A stretch of DNA of 64,000 bases from Spongilla lacustris (Eukaryota > Porifera > Demospongiae > Spongillida > Spongillidae), in contig OX442422.1 of assembly GCA_949361645.1 (NCBI GenBank), forward strand, positions 6,729,534 to 6,793,533, written 5' to 3'. Positions 14,001 through 26,300 of this stretch are shown here, piece after piece. The notes below the pieces were generated by a model that worked only from the letters and a program-made list of their open reading frames with translations, did not search any database and was not told the DNA's origin. Positions within the stretch are counted from its first letter, which is position 1. Every line of letters starts with the position of its first letter. A program made the position numbers and the translations under genes.

Positions 14001-16433
14001 AAGGAAAACTATGTGGGGGGCTGAGAAGAAAACATTATCTTGTGTTGTGGGGTGTAAAAATGAAGGGAAAACACAACATTTCTGTATTCAGCAGCATAAA
14101 TGTTAGGCCATTCTACAAAGTGCCAAATAAAGGAAATGGCACCTCCATTACACTGTTTGCTTTCCTTGAAATTGTATAGAATACAGAGAATCCATCTTGG
14201 TACATTAGGATTGGTGCATTAGGATTATTACTTTTACATGTACATTGTTGTCAGTTTGTGTGCAGTACCTCAACTTGAGGATATTGAACAACTCATCCGT
14301 GGCCATGTACATGTAGCCTATACTACATAGTGGCGTAGGCTTACCACCTACATGTAGTCTTGCCCTCTACACTACTCATCTTGGTTATGACACCTCTATA
14401 GATGTTTCTACCACTTCCTCTCATCTCTCCACTCCTTCACTTTTCTTCTAACCTTGTTATGTCTGGACAGGTTATTATAAAGTTTTTATTACAGGGAGAA
14501 AGTCCATTGTTTACAGCTAGCTTGATTGGACACCTTGAGATAGTGAAGACACTCATTGAAGTTGGATCTAATATTAATCAGACTGATAAGGTTTGTTTAA
14601 GTACTGTCAGTTTTTTTTTCTATCCTTACTCTCCTTACCACTGATAAGGTTGGTTTGTACAGTAAGAATTTTTTTGATCTCTCCTCTTTCCATCCTTTAT
14701 TCTACTTACCTTATTAGCGATCATTCTTGAACTTTTTTTCTCGATATGCCTATAGTGTACATTTGCATAAATTGGGTTTACTTTACATGTATATGAAATG
14801 CGTCTGTTACAATTGTTTTATTCCTTACAGGACAATACCACTCCATTGTATGTGGCATGTCAGAACGGTCATCAGGATGTAGTGCACAGCTTTTTGGTAG
14901 CTGGTGCTGATGTGAATATAGCAACATCTAATGTAAGTGATGTAATGTTCTATTAGTACATGTACTTCCATGAAATGTGCATAACTGTATTGTAGATGAT
15001 TGAAATGTGTGGATCCATTTTCATGTCATGTCTGGTACATCCTAACATCAGTCGTCATAGTAGTCTTCTTCCATGATTTACACATGAAATTGCTCCCTCC
15101 CTCTCTCTCAGACTTATATATGTATATAATTATAATTTTTATATAAATATAATTATATATATAAGTATGAAGATCTATGATAGTTGTGTACATATATGTG
15201 TTGATTTGCAATGCAAAAATTATTCTGCAGAACTGTGTGTGGAGTCTACATGCATGGGAGTCCCCAGTCATTTTAGGTCTCAATGGTGCCCCCCCCCCCC
15301 CCCCCCCCCCCCTCCCATAATACTATTTAGCCCCAGTATTATATGCGGAACCTCTATGAGATTTTGATGCTTACATGTGAATTTATATATAATATTCCTA
15401 TTCAAATCGCTATATCTTCCAAACTGTTTGCGGCATAACTTTCGGTATAGGAGTATGTAATCAAATCGCTTCAAACTCGGTTTGAAGGTAGAGAGATCCT
15501 TTACCTATCGATTCGTTCATTTTTATGCCATCCGTTACAGAGATACAGTTGAACAAACTACGTCCGCTTTTCCCGCTTTATTCGCGCCAATGCAATGTTA
15601 TATTGCCTCCCCATTCATTGAGAATGTGCACGTAATTTTTTTCAACTGTATCTCCGTAACGTATATTATGGCATAAAAACTAACGAACAGAAAAATCCAA
15701 TCGCTAAGGAGGGTGCTCACAGTGGCAGATCTAGGCCAGGAATGGGCCATTAGGGAGGGGGGGGGGGGGGGGGTCCACCCCCTCGCCAGTAAGGGGGTAT
15801 GGAGGAGCGCTGTAAGCTCCCCCATCGGGCGGAGCCCGAGAAGCTTTCACATTTTTCTCTTCAAACCCCGCTAAAAATCAGCGTATTCGCAGCGCAGTGT
15901 ACTTTTTGTAAAAAGACTTTACATATACATATACGCGCGAAAGATAATGAAGTTTATTGCGACAATGCGCCTCGTTACGGCCGTCAACAGGCGGCTGAGA
16001 ATATTGGATATGCTCGCGTGAGCAAACCGTACTTCTCTATATTGTCGTTGGGATGTATGTAAATCGCTTTAGAAGCATGGTGATCTAGCAATTGAAGCAG
16101 CAGCAGCTGTGAAAATGTTTCGCCATTTGCACCTTTTACGGAACATAATGAAACCTTTAGAGACAATCGGTAGACCATATACATTTAAAGACTGAAACTT
16201 TAATTATGATCGTGATTCAATTAAGTTAGTATGCATGCAGGCAAGCTTTCGAAGCAACGAATAAAACGTTCATGGTTATTAAATAAAATTTCCGGTATAT
16301 AGTTATTGGATAAAAATTTCGTATCTACATGAAACTCTTGCATTATCAAGAAATTGCCGCCCCACAAAAGGTGTGCTTTCTAGATGCGCGTGCGTTACGT
16401 ACGGTAGGTAGTACGCGCATCGTGCGTGTGTGT

Positions 16434-16464
<31 letters not shown>

Positions 16465-19271
16465 GGGTCAGGGGGCGGCAATTTCATGACAGGGGCGGCA
16501 TTTCAATTGATTTTATATGAATGGGGGCGGGGCTGCCCCCCCTCCACCCCCCCCCCCCCCCCCCCCCCCCCAAGGCTATGCTAGATCCGCCACTGCTAAG
16601 GGACCTCTCTATCTACAAACCGAATTTTAAACGATTTGATTGCATGTACTCCTGCCAAACGTTATGAACCCTGTGGGGGTATTGAATGTTGTTTGAAAGC
16701 TGTTGTTTTTTTTTTTTTTTTGGCCACCTTACTTCTCACCCTGTCATGCATAACCTGTTTATGATAACATTTGTATTACAGAGCAGAAGTCCATTGTGGA
16801 TTGCTAGCATTATTGGACGTCTTGAGGTAGTGAAGACACTCATTAAAGCTGGAGCTAATGTCAATCAGGCTGATGAGGTTTGTGTATATGCTGTCAGTTT
16901 TATTCTCCTCCCTCTTTCTATCATATTACGTACCTCTCCTTGAATGTTTGATCTTTCCATATGCCTATGTATGAAGTTAATTCATGCAATTACATGCAAC
17001 ATGTGGTTTTGATTTGATATTTTTGTTGGAAGGTTCATAATGATGTATTGCAGACCTTGTTAGGAATAGCAAAATCTGTAAGTGATGTAATTTTGTATTG
17101 TATATTGTACATCCATGAGAAGCTGAGCCTAATCGCTGTTGTTTTTATGGCTCATCTTAATACAAGTTATATATTAAAAGTGCGAACGCTATAAACACGT
17201 ACTCCTAACCATAATTACAAAATCTTGTAATCTCTATGGGAAAAAAATACCTGTTTCATAGGTGATCTAAATATAATCTTCAATAGTTATCATTCATTTT
17301 GCTAGCATTAAAACTAACTACTGTTGTTAGCTTTTTTCATACATACACATGTATAAACAACATAGATACTACTTAAGCATGCAAAAGGCCACCTAGTAAC
17401 TCTCATATAGAATTTGTGCCATATCATGAAGTGTAAAAAATGCGACTGCTTATAATACATGTACAGTTGTGTACATATTGTCTTGTTCAAGATGCCAGGC
17501 TGTTGCGAAGTCCAACTTTGCACATGCAGAGTGCAAAACATTTTAGAAGTTAGGCTCAGAGTGTAAGGCACAGCGCACAAGGGTCTGACCATCTGAGTGC
17601 ATGTCTGAAAACATGTATGGGATGGCATATGAATACTATTATAGAGTGCCTGGGAAGGAAGTTAAACTTCATGGATTTTTATGATAATAATACTCGGAGA
17701 CAGACTATAACGAAGTTATATTTGGAAATATATGAAAAGTAATTCATAGTATTCTGCCATACACATGCATACCACTGCCATACTGCTGGTTGCGGTGAAT
17801 GTCTTCTTAGACCCTAAATGCATCTGTGTTGAAGAATGTATGCAAGTAGTATGTTTTGCATTTTACAAACACATATGCGTTTACTTCTGCGGTTTTGAAA
17901 TCCAGCCATTTCTCTATCTCCATTGTCCCTCTTCTCTTACCATACCTCATTCACCCATCCCTCCCTCATTTTGTCACTCCAATATTAATTGTATGGAGTT
18001 GGTCAACTGTATATTATACTAAAAGTGTCTGATTTGTTGCTTTCATTTGTTTTGTTCAAGACTTTGCTCCTTAGAACAATCCAAATCCGTTTGCAGCATG
18101 TCAGAAATGTCACCATGATGTAGTATGTGTGTGTGTGTGTGTGTGTGCGTGTGTGTGTGTGTGATCAGATCACCTGCCCTGCCTCCTTGGTTCTAATACC
18201 TTTACATTTTACCACTTTTCCTCCTCCCTCCACTCCTTCACTCTACCCACACCTTTCCTTCCCTCTATAACTATATCACTTTGTCATTTCTAGTCTGTTT
18301 ATGATGACATTTGTGTTACAGTGTAAGAGTCCATTATGGACAGCAAGCTTGAATTGACATCATGACATAAGAAGGCACTCATTGAAGCTGGAGCTAATTT
18401 TAATAATAACTCCACCCTACCTCCCTCTCAATTTTTCTCTTGTGCATGATCGCTCAATTTGTTTTACAAATGCCTATTTGATACATTATTATAATTTCAT
18501 TCACAGAACTGTGTATTTAAACTTTCCACTTTGTTTTGTTCCTTTGTTCCTTACCAGGACAATATAGTTCCATTGTATGTGGCATGTCAGGAGGGTCATC
18601 ATAAAGTAGTGCAGACCTTGTTGCGGGCAGGTGCTGATGTGAATATAGCAGCATTTGATGTAAGATATGCGATTCTTTACACACACTGAATAATATGACA
18701 TTGAACCATGCGTTATTTAAACATGTACATTCTCCTGTTTTTCTGATACTATAAATACTAGGATTGGATGTATATGTAGTTTTTTTGTGGGTCCATTTTC
18801 ATGTTTTGTGCAGTACTTGGACTTTCTAGTTTCATAATAGTACATTTTTGATTCATGCATGTAGATTGTGTGCAGTACATTAACTCCAACCACTCTTCCA
18901 TGGTGATGTAGCTATACTGCATAAAGGCTTATCATTTAGAAAGACTATATGTAGTCTTTTGTTTTCCCACCCATCTGCCACTTTCCCTCCTATCACCCAC
19001 TGCTCACCCTTGTGGGTGGATCACCTGCCCTGTCTTATCAGTTATGAAAATTCTGTGATTTTACCATTTCCTCTCCTCCCTCCACTACTTCATCCAATCC
19101 CAACCCTTCCTTCCCTCTTATACTCCTTTTCACCTTGTCATGTCTAGCCTGGCTATGATGGAATTTGTATTGCAGGGTACGATTCCACTGGGAACAGCTA
19201 GCATTAATGGACATCTTGAGGTAGTGAAGACACTCATTAAATGTGGAGCTAATTTTAATCAGGCTAATAAG
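8071..19271 (+). CDS. Ankyrin-repeat gene B, alternating two repeat types
   Basis: Exon 1 (8071-8116) starts at ATG (MNENELDTTNKSKSF) and ends in phase 1 before GTATGT. Exon 2 (9141-9238) restores the frame and reads DGEQELRNAAEKGD, an ankyrin cap. All later introns are phase 0. Further exons: 9668-9763, 9954-10055, 10170-10265, 10608-10709, 11432-11527, 12618-12812, 13710-13808, 14495-14590, 14831-14932, 16782-16877, 18558-18659, 19176-19271. Two types alternate: type a (32 residues, GRSPLW.AS..GHLEVVKTL, ending VNQA.K) and type b (33-34 residues, TPLYVACQ.GHHDVVQTLL, ending GADVNI). Relics of both occur at 17033, 18075 and 18322. No stop exon follows 19271, so the gene may run into gene C. 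The product is probably a cytosolic or scaffold-type binding protein; no partner can be named. Confidence 0.75.
8365..8425. repeat. Short dispersed repeat in gene B intron 1
   Basis: A GC-rich block (GCTGTAAGCTCC, then GGGCGGAGCCC, then AGCTTTCA) is shared with 15808-15850 inside the terminal-inverted-repeat element. It is probably a fragment of the same transposon family. Confidence 0.5.
12412..12600 (+). pseudogene. Relic of a gene C type exon and intron inside gene B
   Basis: An ankyrin start of the gene A/C type (TTACACCTTGCTGCAATCAA) is followed at once by an intron block that also follows the gene C exon at 20407. The block includes AATAATACAGATGCATGTC and a TTTTGCTGGACACTGTA motif. 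It is an internally deleted exon. Confidence 0.55.
12618..12812 (+). CDS. Fused two-repeat exon of gene B
   Basis: The only exon with two repeats: a type b repeat runs straight into a type a repeat. At 12720-12725 the bases GTAAGT, the donor of other type b exons, are read as Val-Ser and continue into PLWTATYNGH. The intron has therefore been removed so that the old donor became coding. Length is 195 bases (65 codons), in frame with both neighbours. Confidence 0.8.
15118..15170. repeat. AT-rich palindromic stretch
   Basis: Self-complementary TATATA/AATTATA sequence in a gene B intron; no coding content. Confidence 0.6.
15428..16670. mobile_element. Outer inverted-repeat element, interrupted by a second element
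   Basis: The left arm (about 15428-15503) and right arm (about 16598-16670) are imperfect inverted repeats, sharing for example ATCAAATCG and CGGTTTG. Beside the left arm is another foldback: about 45 bases near 15515-15563 match the reverse complement of 15637-15687 (GAGATACAGTTGAA). No open frame is found, so it is a non-autonomous, MITE-like insertion within a gene B intron. Confidence 0.6.
15720..16595. mobile_element. Non-autonomous element with CAGTGGCRGATCTAG ends
   Basis: The left end reads CAGTGGCAGATCTAG, and the right end is its reverse complement with one mismatch (CTAGATCCGCCACTG). It spans 876 bases, contains poly-G/C runs at 15757-15773, 16448-16467 and 16547-16571, and has no transposase. 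A target-site duplication is not obvious. It sits inside the outer inverted-repeat element. Confidence 0.65.
17033..17078 (+). pseudogene. Type b ankyrin exon relic
   Basis: The middle of a type b repeat (HNDVLQTLLG) lies directly before a GTAAGT donor. The first third is missing and the GADVN end is deleted. Confidence 0.6.
18075..18121 (+). pseudogene. Type b ankyrin exon cut by a TG repeat
   Basis: Begins after a CTTAG acceptor with NNPNPFAACQKCHHDVV, recognisably type b. It is then replaced by a (TG)n microsatellite at 18122-18161, which removes the second helix and the donor. Confidence 0.65.
18322..18410 (+). pseudogene. Type a ankyrin exon with internal stop
   Basis: Starts as CKSPLWTASLN after an acceptor, then hits TGA where other exons encode GHLE. 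The second helix persists in part (ALIEAGANF) but no donor follows. Confidence 0.65.
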
Positions 19272-20302
19272 GTTAGTCTATTTCACTTTTTATATACCTC
19301 AATCATATGTACACATATACAAATGTGCAGCTGTTTAGTAGGCCGGTAGGCTGTTCACCATATCTGTATGTGAAGAGGCCAAGCATTATGATTGTTAAAT
19401 GCCTCCATTATGTTTTGTCTATGCCATTTTCCAACTGGTATACCCTTATGCATGCAGTCTCCTTTATCCCCTAGTACATTTGTGAAATTAGTTTGCGTTT
19501 TTCGTTTTATTTACATCTACATGTGTGTGTTTATTTCTGAAGTGTTGAAGCATTATCCTTGTACATCTCCAGCGTTTTCCCTCTTCAACATCCCTTTTCT
19601 AACCATACCTCATCTACTCATCTCTCCCTTTCTTATTAACTCTCCTCCATAGACATTTTCTCCTTCCATATGCCTAAAAGTATACATTTGTATAAAGCTG
19701 GTCCTCATTATGTGAAACGAGAGCATTTGATTTGTTAAGTATTCCTAGCATAAAGTATAGGAATAATTATTGTATCTCCAATCCCTTTTTGTATCCCTTC
19801 ATTTTTACACCACCATTGCCTTTACATATACCACTAACCTTCTAAGGGAGAATTTTTTTATATCTTCTGAAATGAAGAAATGAGCACAATGTTTTATTGT
19901 AAGGGATTTAAATGTTGGGTCTATTTTCATGTAATGATCAATACATACGTGTAGACTTCAACCTCTATGAATCCAAGTGGTCTTCCTTTTTCTTGTGGAT
20001 CTTTATAATACTTCTCTCCTACCATCTGATTTCTTCACCATCCTCTCACTATCCATATTCCTTTATCCATTTCATTACGTTGTTCCATTTCCTTACTTGT
20101 TATATTATATCATGAAAAATCTCTAAGTGTACATTGTTCTTATACATGTACATACTTGTGTATACATGTATAATAATATCGAATAATAATATTCATAGTT
20201 ATACCAAAGTCAGTCTTTTGAGTGTGTAAGTCAGAATTAATTATACTATGTACATGTACACATAGTACTAGCATCTTGCCTAAACTGTTATACCCACTTG
20301 AG

Positions 20303-23300
20303 TATGATGGTAATACTCCTTTACACCTTGCTGCAAAAGGAGGTCATGCTACTTGTGTGGGACATCTGCTTTCAAGTCCTGGTATTGATGTGAACATTAT
20401 AAATACAGTGAGTTGGTCCCTTTAATGTGTGAATAATACAGATGCATGTCAGATACATTATAATTTAAAAGCCAGAAATGCCAGATTTTGCTGGACACTG
20501 TAGTGAATATGAAACTTGGACCTTTGATGCCTCTTTTGTTTAGTCTGCGTGGTAGAGTTAGTTCTACTAAGTATGTTGCTTGAACTGTTATACCCACTCC
20601 AGGATGGTTGTACTCCATTACACCTAGCTGTAATCAAAGGGCATGCTGCTTGTGTTAGTGTGAACAAATGTACTGATGAAGAGTATGGATGCATGTCACT
20701 AGGTATCAGATACATTATAATTTAAAATCCAGAAAAGCTAGATTTGCTGTACACTATACCAAATATCAAACTTGGCCTTTTGATGCCTCTTTTGTTTAGT
20801 CTGCAAGGTAGAATTAGTTCTACTATGTACATGTACATGTATACACTGTTGCCTGAACTGTTATACCCACACAGGATGGTAATACTCCATTACATCTTTT
20901 TGCAATGGAAGGTCATGCTACTTGTGCTGAACATCTTCTTTCAACTCCTGGTATTGATGTGAACATTGCAAATAAGGTGAATTGCTCCCTTGAATGTAAA
21001 TGTTGATGTACATGTATGAACATTTTCACATATAACATTATAAAGGGTGTTCATCAATCAAGGAAAATTGTTTATAAATTGGCCACAAACAGTTAACTAA
21101 CTAATAGCATTGCTAAATGCTGTAATAATGCGGGCTTAAATTTTGATGTAAACAAACTAAATATGAATTTAATAATTAATTAAATTAATCCCAAGAAATG
21201 AACATTGACAAAAACGAACTAATTAAAAAATATGTTTTTGTTTTCTTGAAATAACTTGCCAAATTTATTAATAAATTCACACTAAATCAAGATACAATGG
21301 CCCCTAATCAAGTGCATTGCAAAAATGAAAATACTCAAGATTTTAATTTTGAATTACTTCTAAATGGAAGTAGTTAATTAAATACGATTTGCAGCTTTTA
21401 ACTGACCACCCACCCTACATTTATTAATCTTAATATTGAAATGATTAGGGTCTTGAGACTTTTATCAATATTAGTTAACCATTAAAGATTATATTTCACC
21501 AGCATGTCTTCTTTTGCCTACATGTATCATACACTGTATAAAAACGATGATGCCCACCTGAATAATTGCACACTTCAGTATGGTGATACTCCATTACACC
21601 TTGCTATAAAGAGAGGTCATACTACTTGTGTAAAACGTCTCCTTTCCACTCCTGGTATTGATGTGAACAGTAGGAATGAACATGTGAGTTGCACGTAGTC
21701 CATTGAATGTAGAAAAAAATGTTGCTGTATGAATAATGTGTTCTTTTCATTTAAGAACATATACATCATGTACACAATCTATGACCTAATTTTTTTCACT
21801 CCCACACTATTGGATGCATATTTATATGTACTTTGTATAAACTATGTTGTTTAATAATTGCACACTCCAGGATGAAGGCGATACTCCTTTACATCTTGCT
21901 GCAAGGGGAGGTCATACTGCTTGTGTGGAACATCTCCTTTCCACTCCTGGTATTGATGTGAACATAAAGGATAATGTGAGTTGGTTATGATGTATAAGCA
22001 TGTCCATTAGGAGCATATACATGTACTAATAGATATGTACATACTCTTTGAAACAGTGTGAGGGATGTAGACCTATGAGCAAGTGCCAAGTGGTAGAGTT
22101 TTTTTTAGTGAAAGAACTGCAATGCGTTTGCTGAAATACAATACACACATACATGGGGGAGGGGGGGGGGGGGGGGGGGGGGGCTGTAGATGTAAAGCAT
22201 ACACACAAATTAATGCACTCAATTGTGAAGACCAAAAGGCTTAATATATTGGATGGTAAATTAAAATAATATATATGGAAGTTTAAAAAGCACATTATAT
22301 ATTACCACAGATACAATGTATGGACACACTGCTTGCATGTATGCGGGCACCAGAATGTGTTTGAGGGAGAGAAGGTGGTGTAAAGACTTAAAAGTACTGT
22401 GTAGTACATATTACACTGCACTGTATCACATGTTCATTAAAATGGTGTCACATGTGATGTGTCTCAGCTGCTCTACTTGGATGAAATAATAGAATCTCGT
22501 GTTAACAAATTGTGTTCAGTGAAATACAATTGACAAAACATTTGCCTTTTTAACCATGTGTCTACATGCTTGTGATACCAATGAACATTTAAGACAAACA
22601 ATTGCACACAAGCACACACATTGTCACTTGTCCATTCTCCTATCACATACCAAAAAATCAATAACAACCATTATAATAATCACAACTCGCATGTGTCTTT
22701 TGATGCCACGTTTGATCAGCCAGTAAGTCAGACTTAGTTCTAGCATCATATGTACATTGTACAGTGTACCTAACACGTTGGCTGAACAATAGCACCCACT
22801 CCAGAATGGTTCTATTCCATTACACCTTGCTGCAAGGGAAGGTCATACTACTTGTATAGAACGTCTCCTTTCCACTCCTGGTATCGATGTGAACATTAAG
22901 GATAATGTGAGTTGTTATGAATTGCTTGGTTAACCTACATGTATACTTATATTGCACTATTACACTGTACATGTACATATATAAATGGGTTGAAATAATG
23001 TCATGATCACGGAGTGTTGTGTCTATGTAGCATGTATGGGTGTAGTTTGTAGAGCTACCCACTATGTTAAATGAACTATTTTACACCAACTCCAGAAAGG
23101 TTGTACTCCATTACACAATGCTGCAATGGGAGTTTTTACTGTCTGCATGGAAGGTTTCCGTAAGATTTCTGGTGTTGATATGAACATTAAAGATATGGTG
23201 AGCTGGTCCATTGAATGTTAAGTGTACATGTACATGTATGTGGGATGGGAACCTTCATGCCTTCTATATTTATCTATAACACGTACCCCACATGTAGTTT

Positions 23301-26300
23301 AAAGATCTACCAACCACTTTGGATGAACTATTGAATGCATTCCAGAGTGGTTCAAAGCCATCACTTCTTGCTGCAATTGATGGTCATAGTACATACTGTA
23401 CTTGTGTAGAACATCTCCTTAACACTCCTGATAGTGATTTGAGCATTATGGATAAGGTGAGACATGTATAAATAATATAAATGCAAATATACAGTTATGT
23501 ACACAACTATGTGTCAGTATTACGATGCCCTCCCCACATTACATTCATTTTTTGTACTGGCAAGTGACCTATTATAATGAGTTTAAATTGGCATCACAAA
23601 GTGTTGCGTCTTCAGTTCCCTTCGGATCTAAGGCTAAGTATCCCATCCCACAACATTCCCATTAAGGGAGCACAGCTGAGTATTAACCAAAGGACACCTA
23701 AGCGTTTGTTTCATAATGATTGGAAAACAGTGTGCTTAAACATCACATCCAATCTATACATTGATTTACTTATAACAAACTTTTATAACGTGTTCCTTAG
23801 TGTATTCAAGATCAGGTACATGTACTTGTGCATGTAATCACAGATAGCTTTAAAGGGACTAGGGACTACACAAGCCCAGGTCAAAAGAACTGAATTTTTG
23901 TAGGCTTACATGTACATGTGTATATTCATGTATGTGAAGACTTTACATTGTGTGGTGCTGTTGTTTAAAGTGCCTGAAGACTTCAGAAGGCCGCCAATGA
24001 AGAAAGTGTACCCTCTCAATCCCAAGTTCTGTTCCATCTCAATATAAAAAAGATATATACATGTAGAAATACATATAAACTTCTCACCCCCCCTCTCCCA
24101 CGCACATGTGAAACATGAATGATATATTTTCTAACATAGTGTTGTAATCACATGATCAGCCAGTGGGTGAGATCTATAGTTCAACCATTGCATACATTTT
24201 ATCTTGAACTGCACGATATATTATCCAGGATGGTCGTATTCCACTATTACTTCTTGCTGCAAGTTTAGGCGAAGATATTTGGGTGGAGTGTCTCCTTTCA
24301 ATTCCTGGTATCGACATGAACATTAAGAATGTGGTGAGTTGTTCCTCTGAACATTTATAAGTGTGTGGTTAACTTTAGAAGCAGTTCCTTATGAACAGAT
24401 ATACCTAAATGTACATGTACATGAACGTGTATGCGCTAAAAAAATGTTATGTTTCTAGATGTCAGGTTAAGAGGCAAACGTTTGTGATTTGATCTGATCA
24501 CACACCCTGCACCTTTTACATCATTTGTCTCAAATGTATTTTCCGCATATGTACATGTATATTGTATTCCTATTGCATGAAATAAACAAATTTTTAAGCC
24601 CTGAAATGCTTCATGGTATGCACATCATTGTACAGGGAAAACCTTGTTGGATTGGTGCTGAATAGTTGATAAATCTCATTGTATCCCCTTGCCCATCACT
24701 TTGTCCCCAAATTTCCACCCCTGCGTTCACTTGTTTGTCAAGCATTGGCATGGCCTGCCATAATTTGTCTATGCCCTTGTACTGTTTCATGCAGTTTAGT
24801 TATAAAAATCCCCTCCATAAACGTGTGAATAATATATAGATGCATGTCTCTTACGAACAGCACATGTGCATGTGCTAATTTAGACTATACATGTAAGTAG
24901 AAGGAGGCCATTATACATAAACATTTCATCAGATCTCATACCCTGGCTGTCCGGTGCACAAAACAACATTTGCCATTCCAAATTATTGGTGTCATGAACT
25001 ACATGTATATATACAAAATATGTACATTTGAATTTTCATTTTGATATACATGTGTATATTTTAAACGTTCCAATGGCTTACCCCTTATATAACATCACTA
25101 TTATGAGTACACACCATGTTGACTTAAGTATCGTACCTCAGCACAGGGATACTCCTTTACACCTTGCTATAAGAGGTGGTCATGTTACTTGTGTGGAACA
25201 TCTCCTTTGTACTCCTGGTATTGATTTGAACGTAACGGGTGAGGTGAGTTGATTCATCGAACATTAAGAGGTACATTGTACGATGTGGTGGCTTATCCAT
25301 AATATACATACTACCAAAACATGCATACACTCTACTATACATATTCATCACCAATTGATGTACATGTATTGTATCCTCTCCAGGATGGTCTTGCTCTATT
25401 ATACATTGCTGCAAGGGGAGGTCATACTACTTGTGTGGAACATCTCCTTTCCACTCCTGGTATTGATGTGAACATTAAGGGTGAGGTGAGTTGAACATGA
25501 ATATACAGGTGTGAGTTGGCCCATTGAATGGAGAGTAGTTGTGGTATGAATAATACAGCCCTACTTAGAACAGATGTGGTATTAGTACAGTGGAGAGGAT
25601 ACATGTACATGTGTGTACTGTTATACTACATTTACTTGTTATACCCATTAACTAGCATGAAGGGTCATCCCCACTGCGAGGGAGATAGTGCATTTACTAA
25701 CATACCCCTTCCATTCCTGGTATTCATTTGCACATTTTTTAAAAAAAGGCCATTTTAAGGATGGGCCATAATTGATCATTGTAAATTGTACTCATCATGT
25801 TTATTCACTTCAGGATGGCAATACTCCATTACACTGTGCTGCAAAGGAAGGTCATACTACTTGTGTGGAACATCTCCTTTCTACTTGTGGTATTAATGTA
25901 AACATTAAGAATAACGTGAGTTGGTACATGTACACGTGTATGGTGGTTACATGTGTGTGTGTTTTGTGCATTTTTAAAACGTATTTTTAACCATCCAAAT
26001 TAATGAACCCATTCAGTATGGTAATTCTCCATTACACCTTGCTACAAGGGGAGGTCATACTGCTTGTGTGGAACGTCTCCTTTCCACTCCTGGTAATGAT
26101 GTGAACATTGAGGATAATGTGAGTTTTTACATTGAATACTGTACGATTCCATTGGAAACCATGTGAGAGACGTACATGTACAGTGTAGACCTGTGTGGAG
26201 TTATCATTTGTACTGTAGGGCAACCACTTATGTCTAATCAGATAAAAGCACTAGCTTGCTGCCAGCAACTTGCTCCTGGTACACGGTCCAACAAGCAGTC

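Larger units (their letters stand above)
16878..18557 (+). other. Decayed part of gene B
   Basis: Holds three exon relics (17033, 18075, 18322) and no intact exon. The rest is AT-rich intron with TG repeats at 18122-18161. Confidence 0.6.

Noticed and set aside
13991..14179. 62-codon frame, possible THAP-type zinc finger (CVVGCKN)
   Set aside because: The Cys motif lies in a different frame from the open one, and the related block at about 10.9-11.05 kb does not preserve it.
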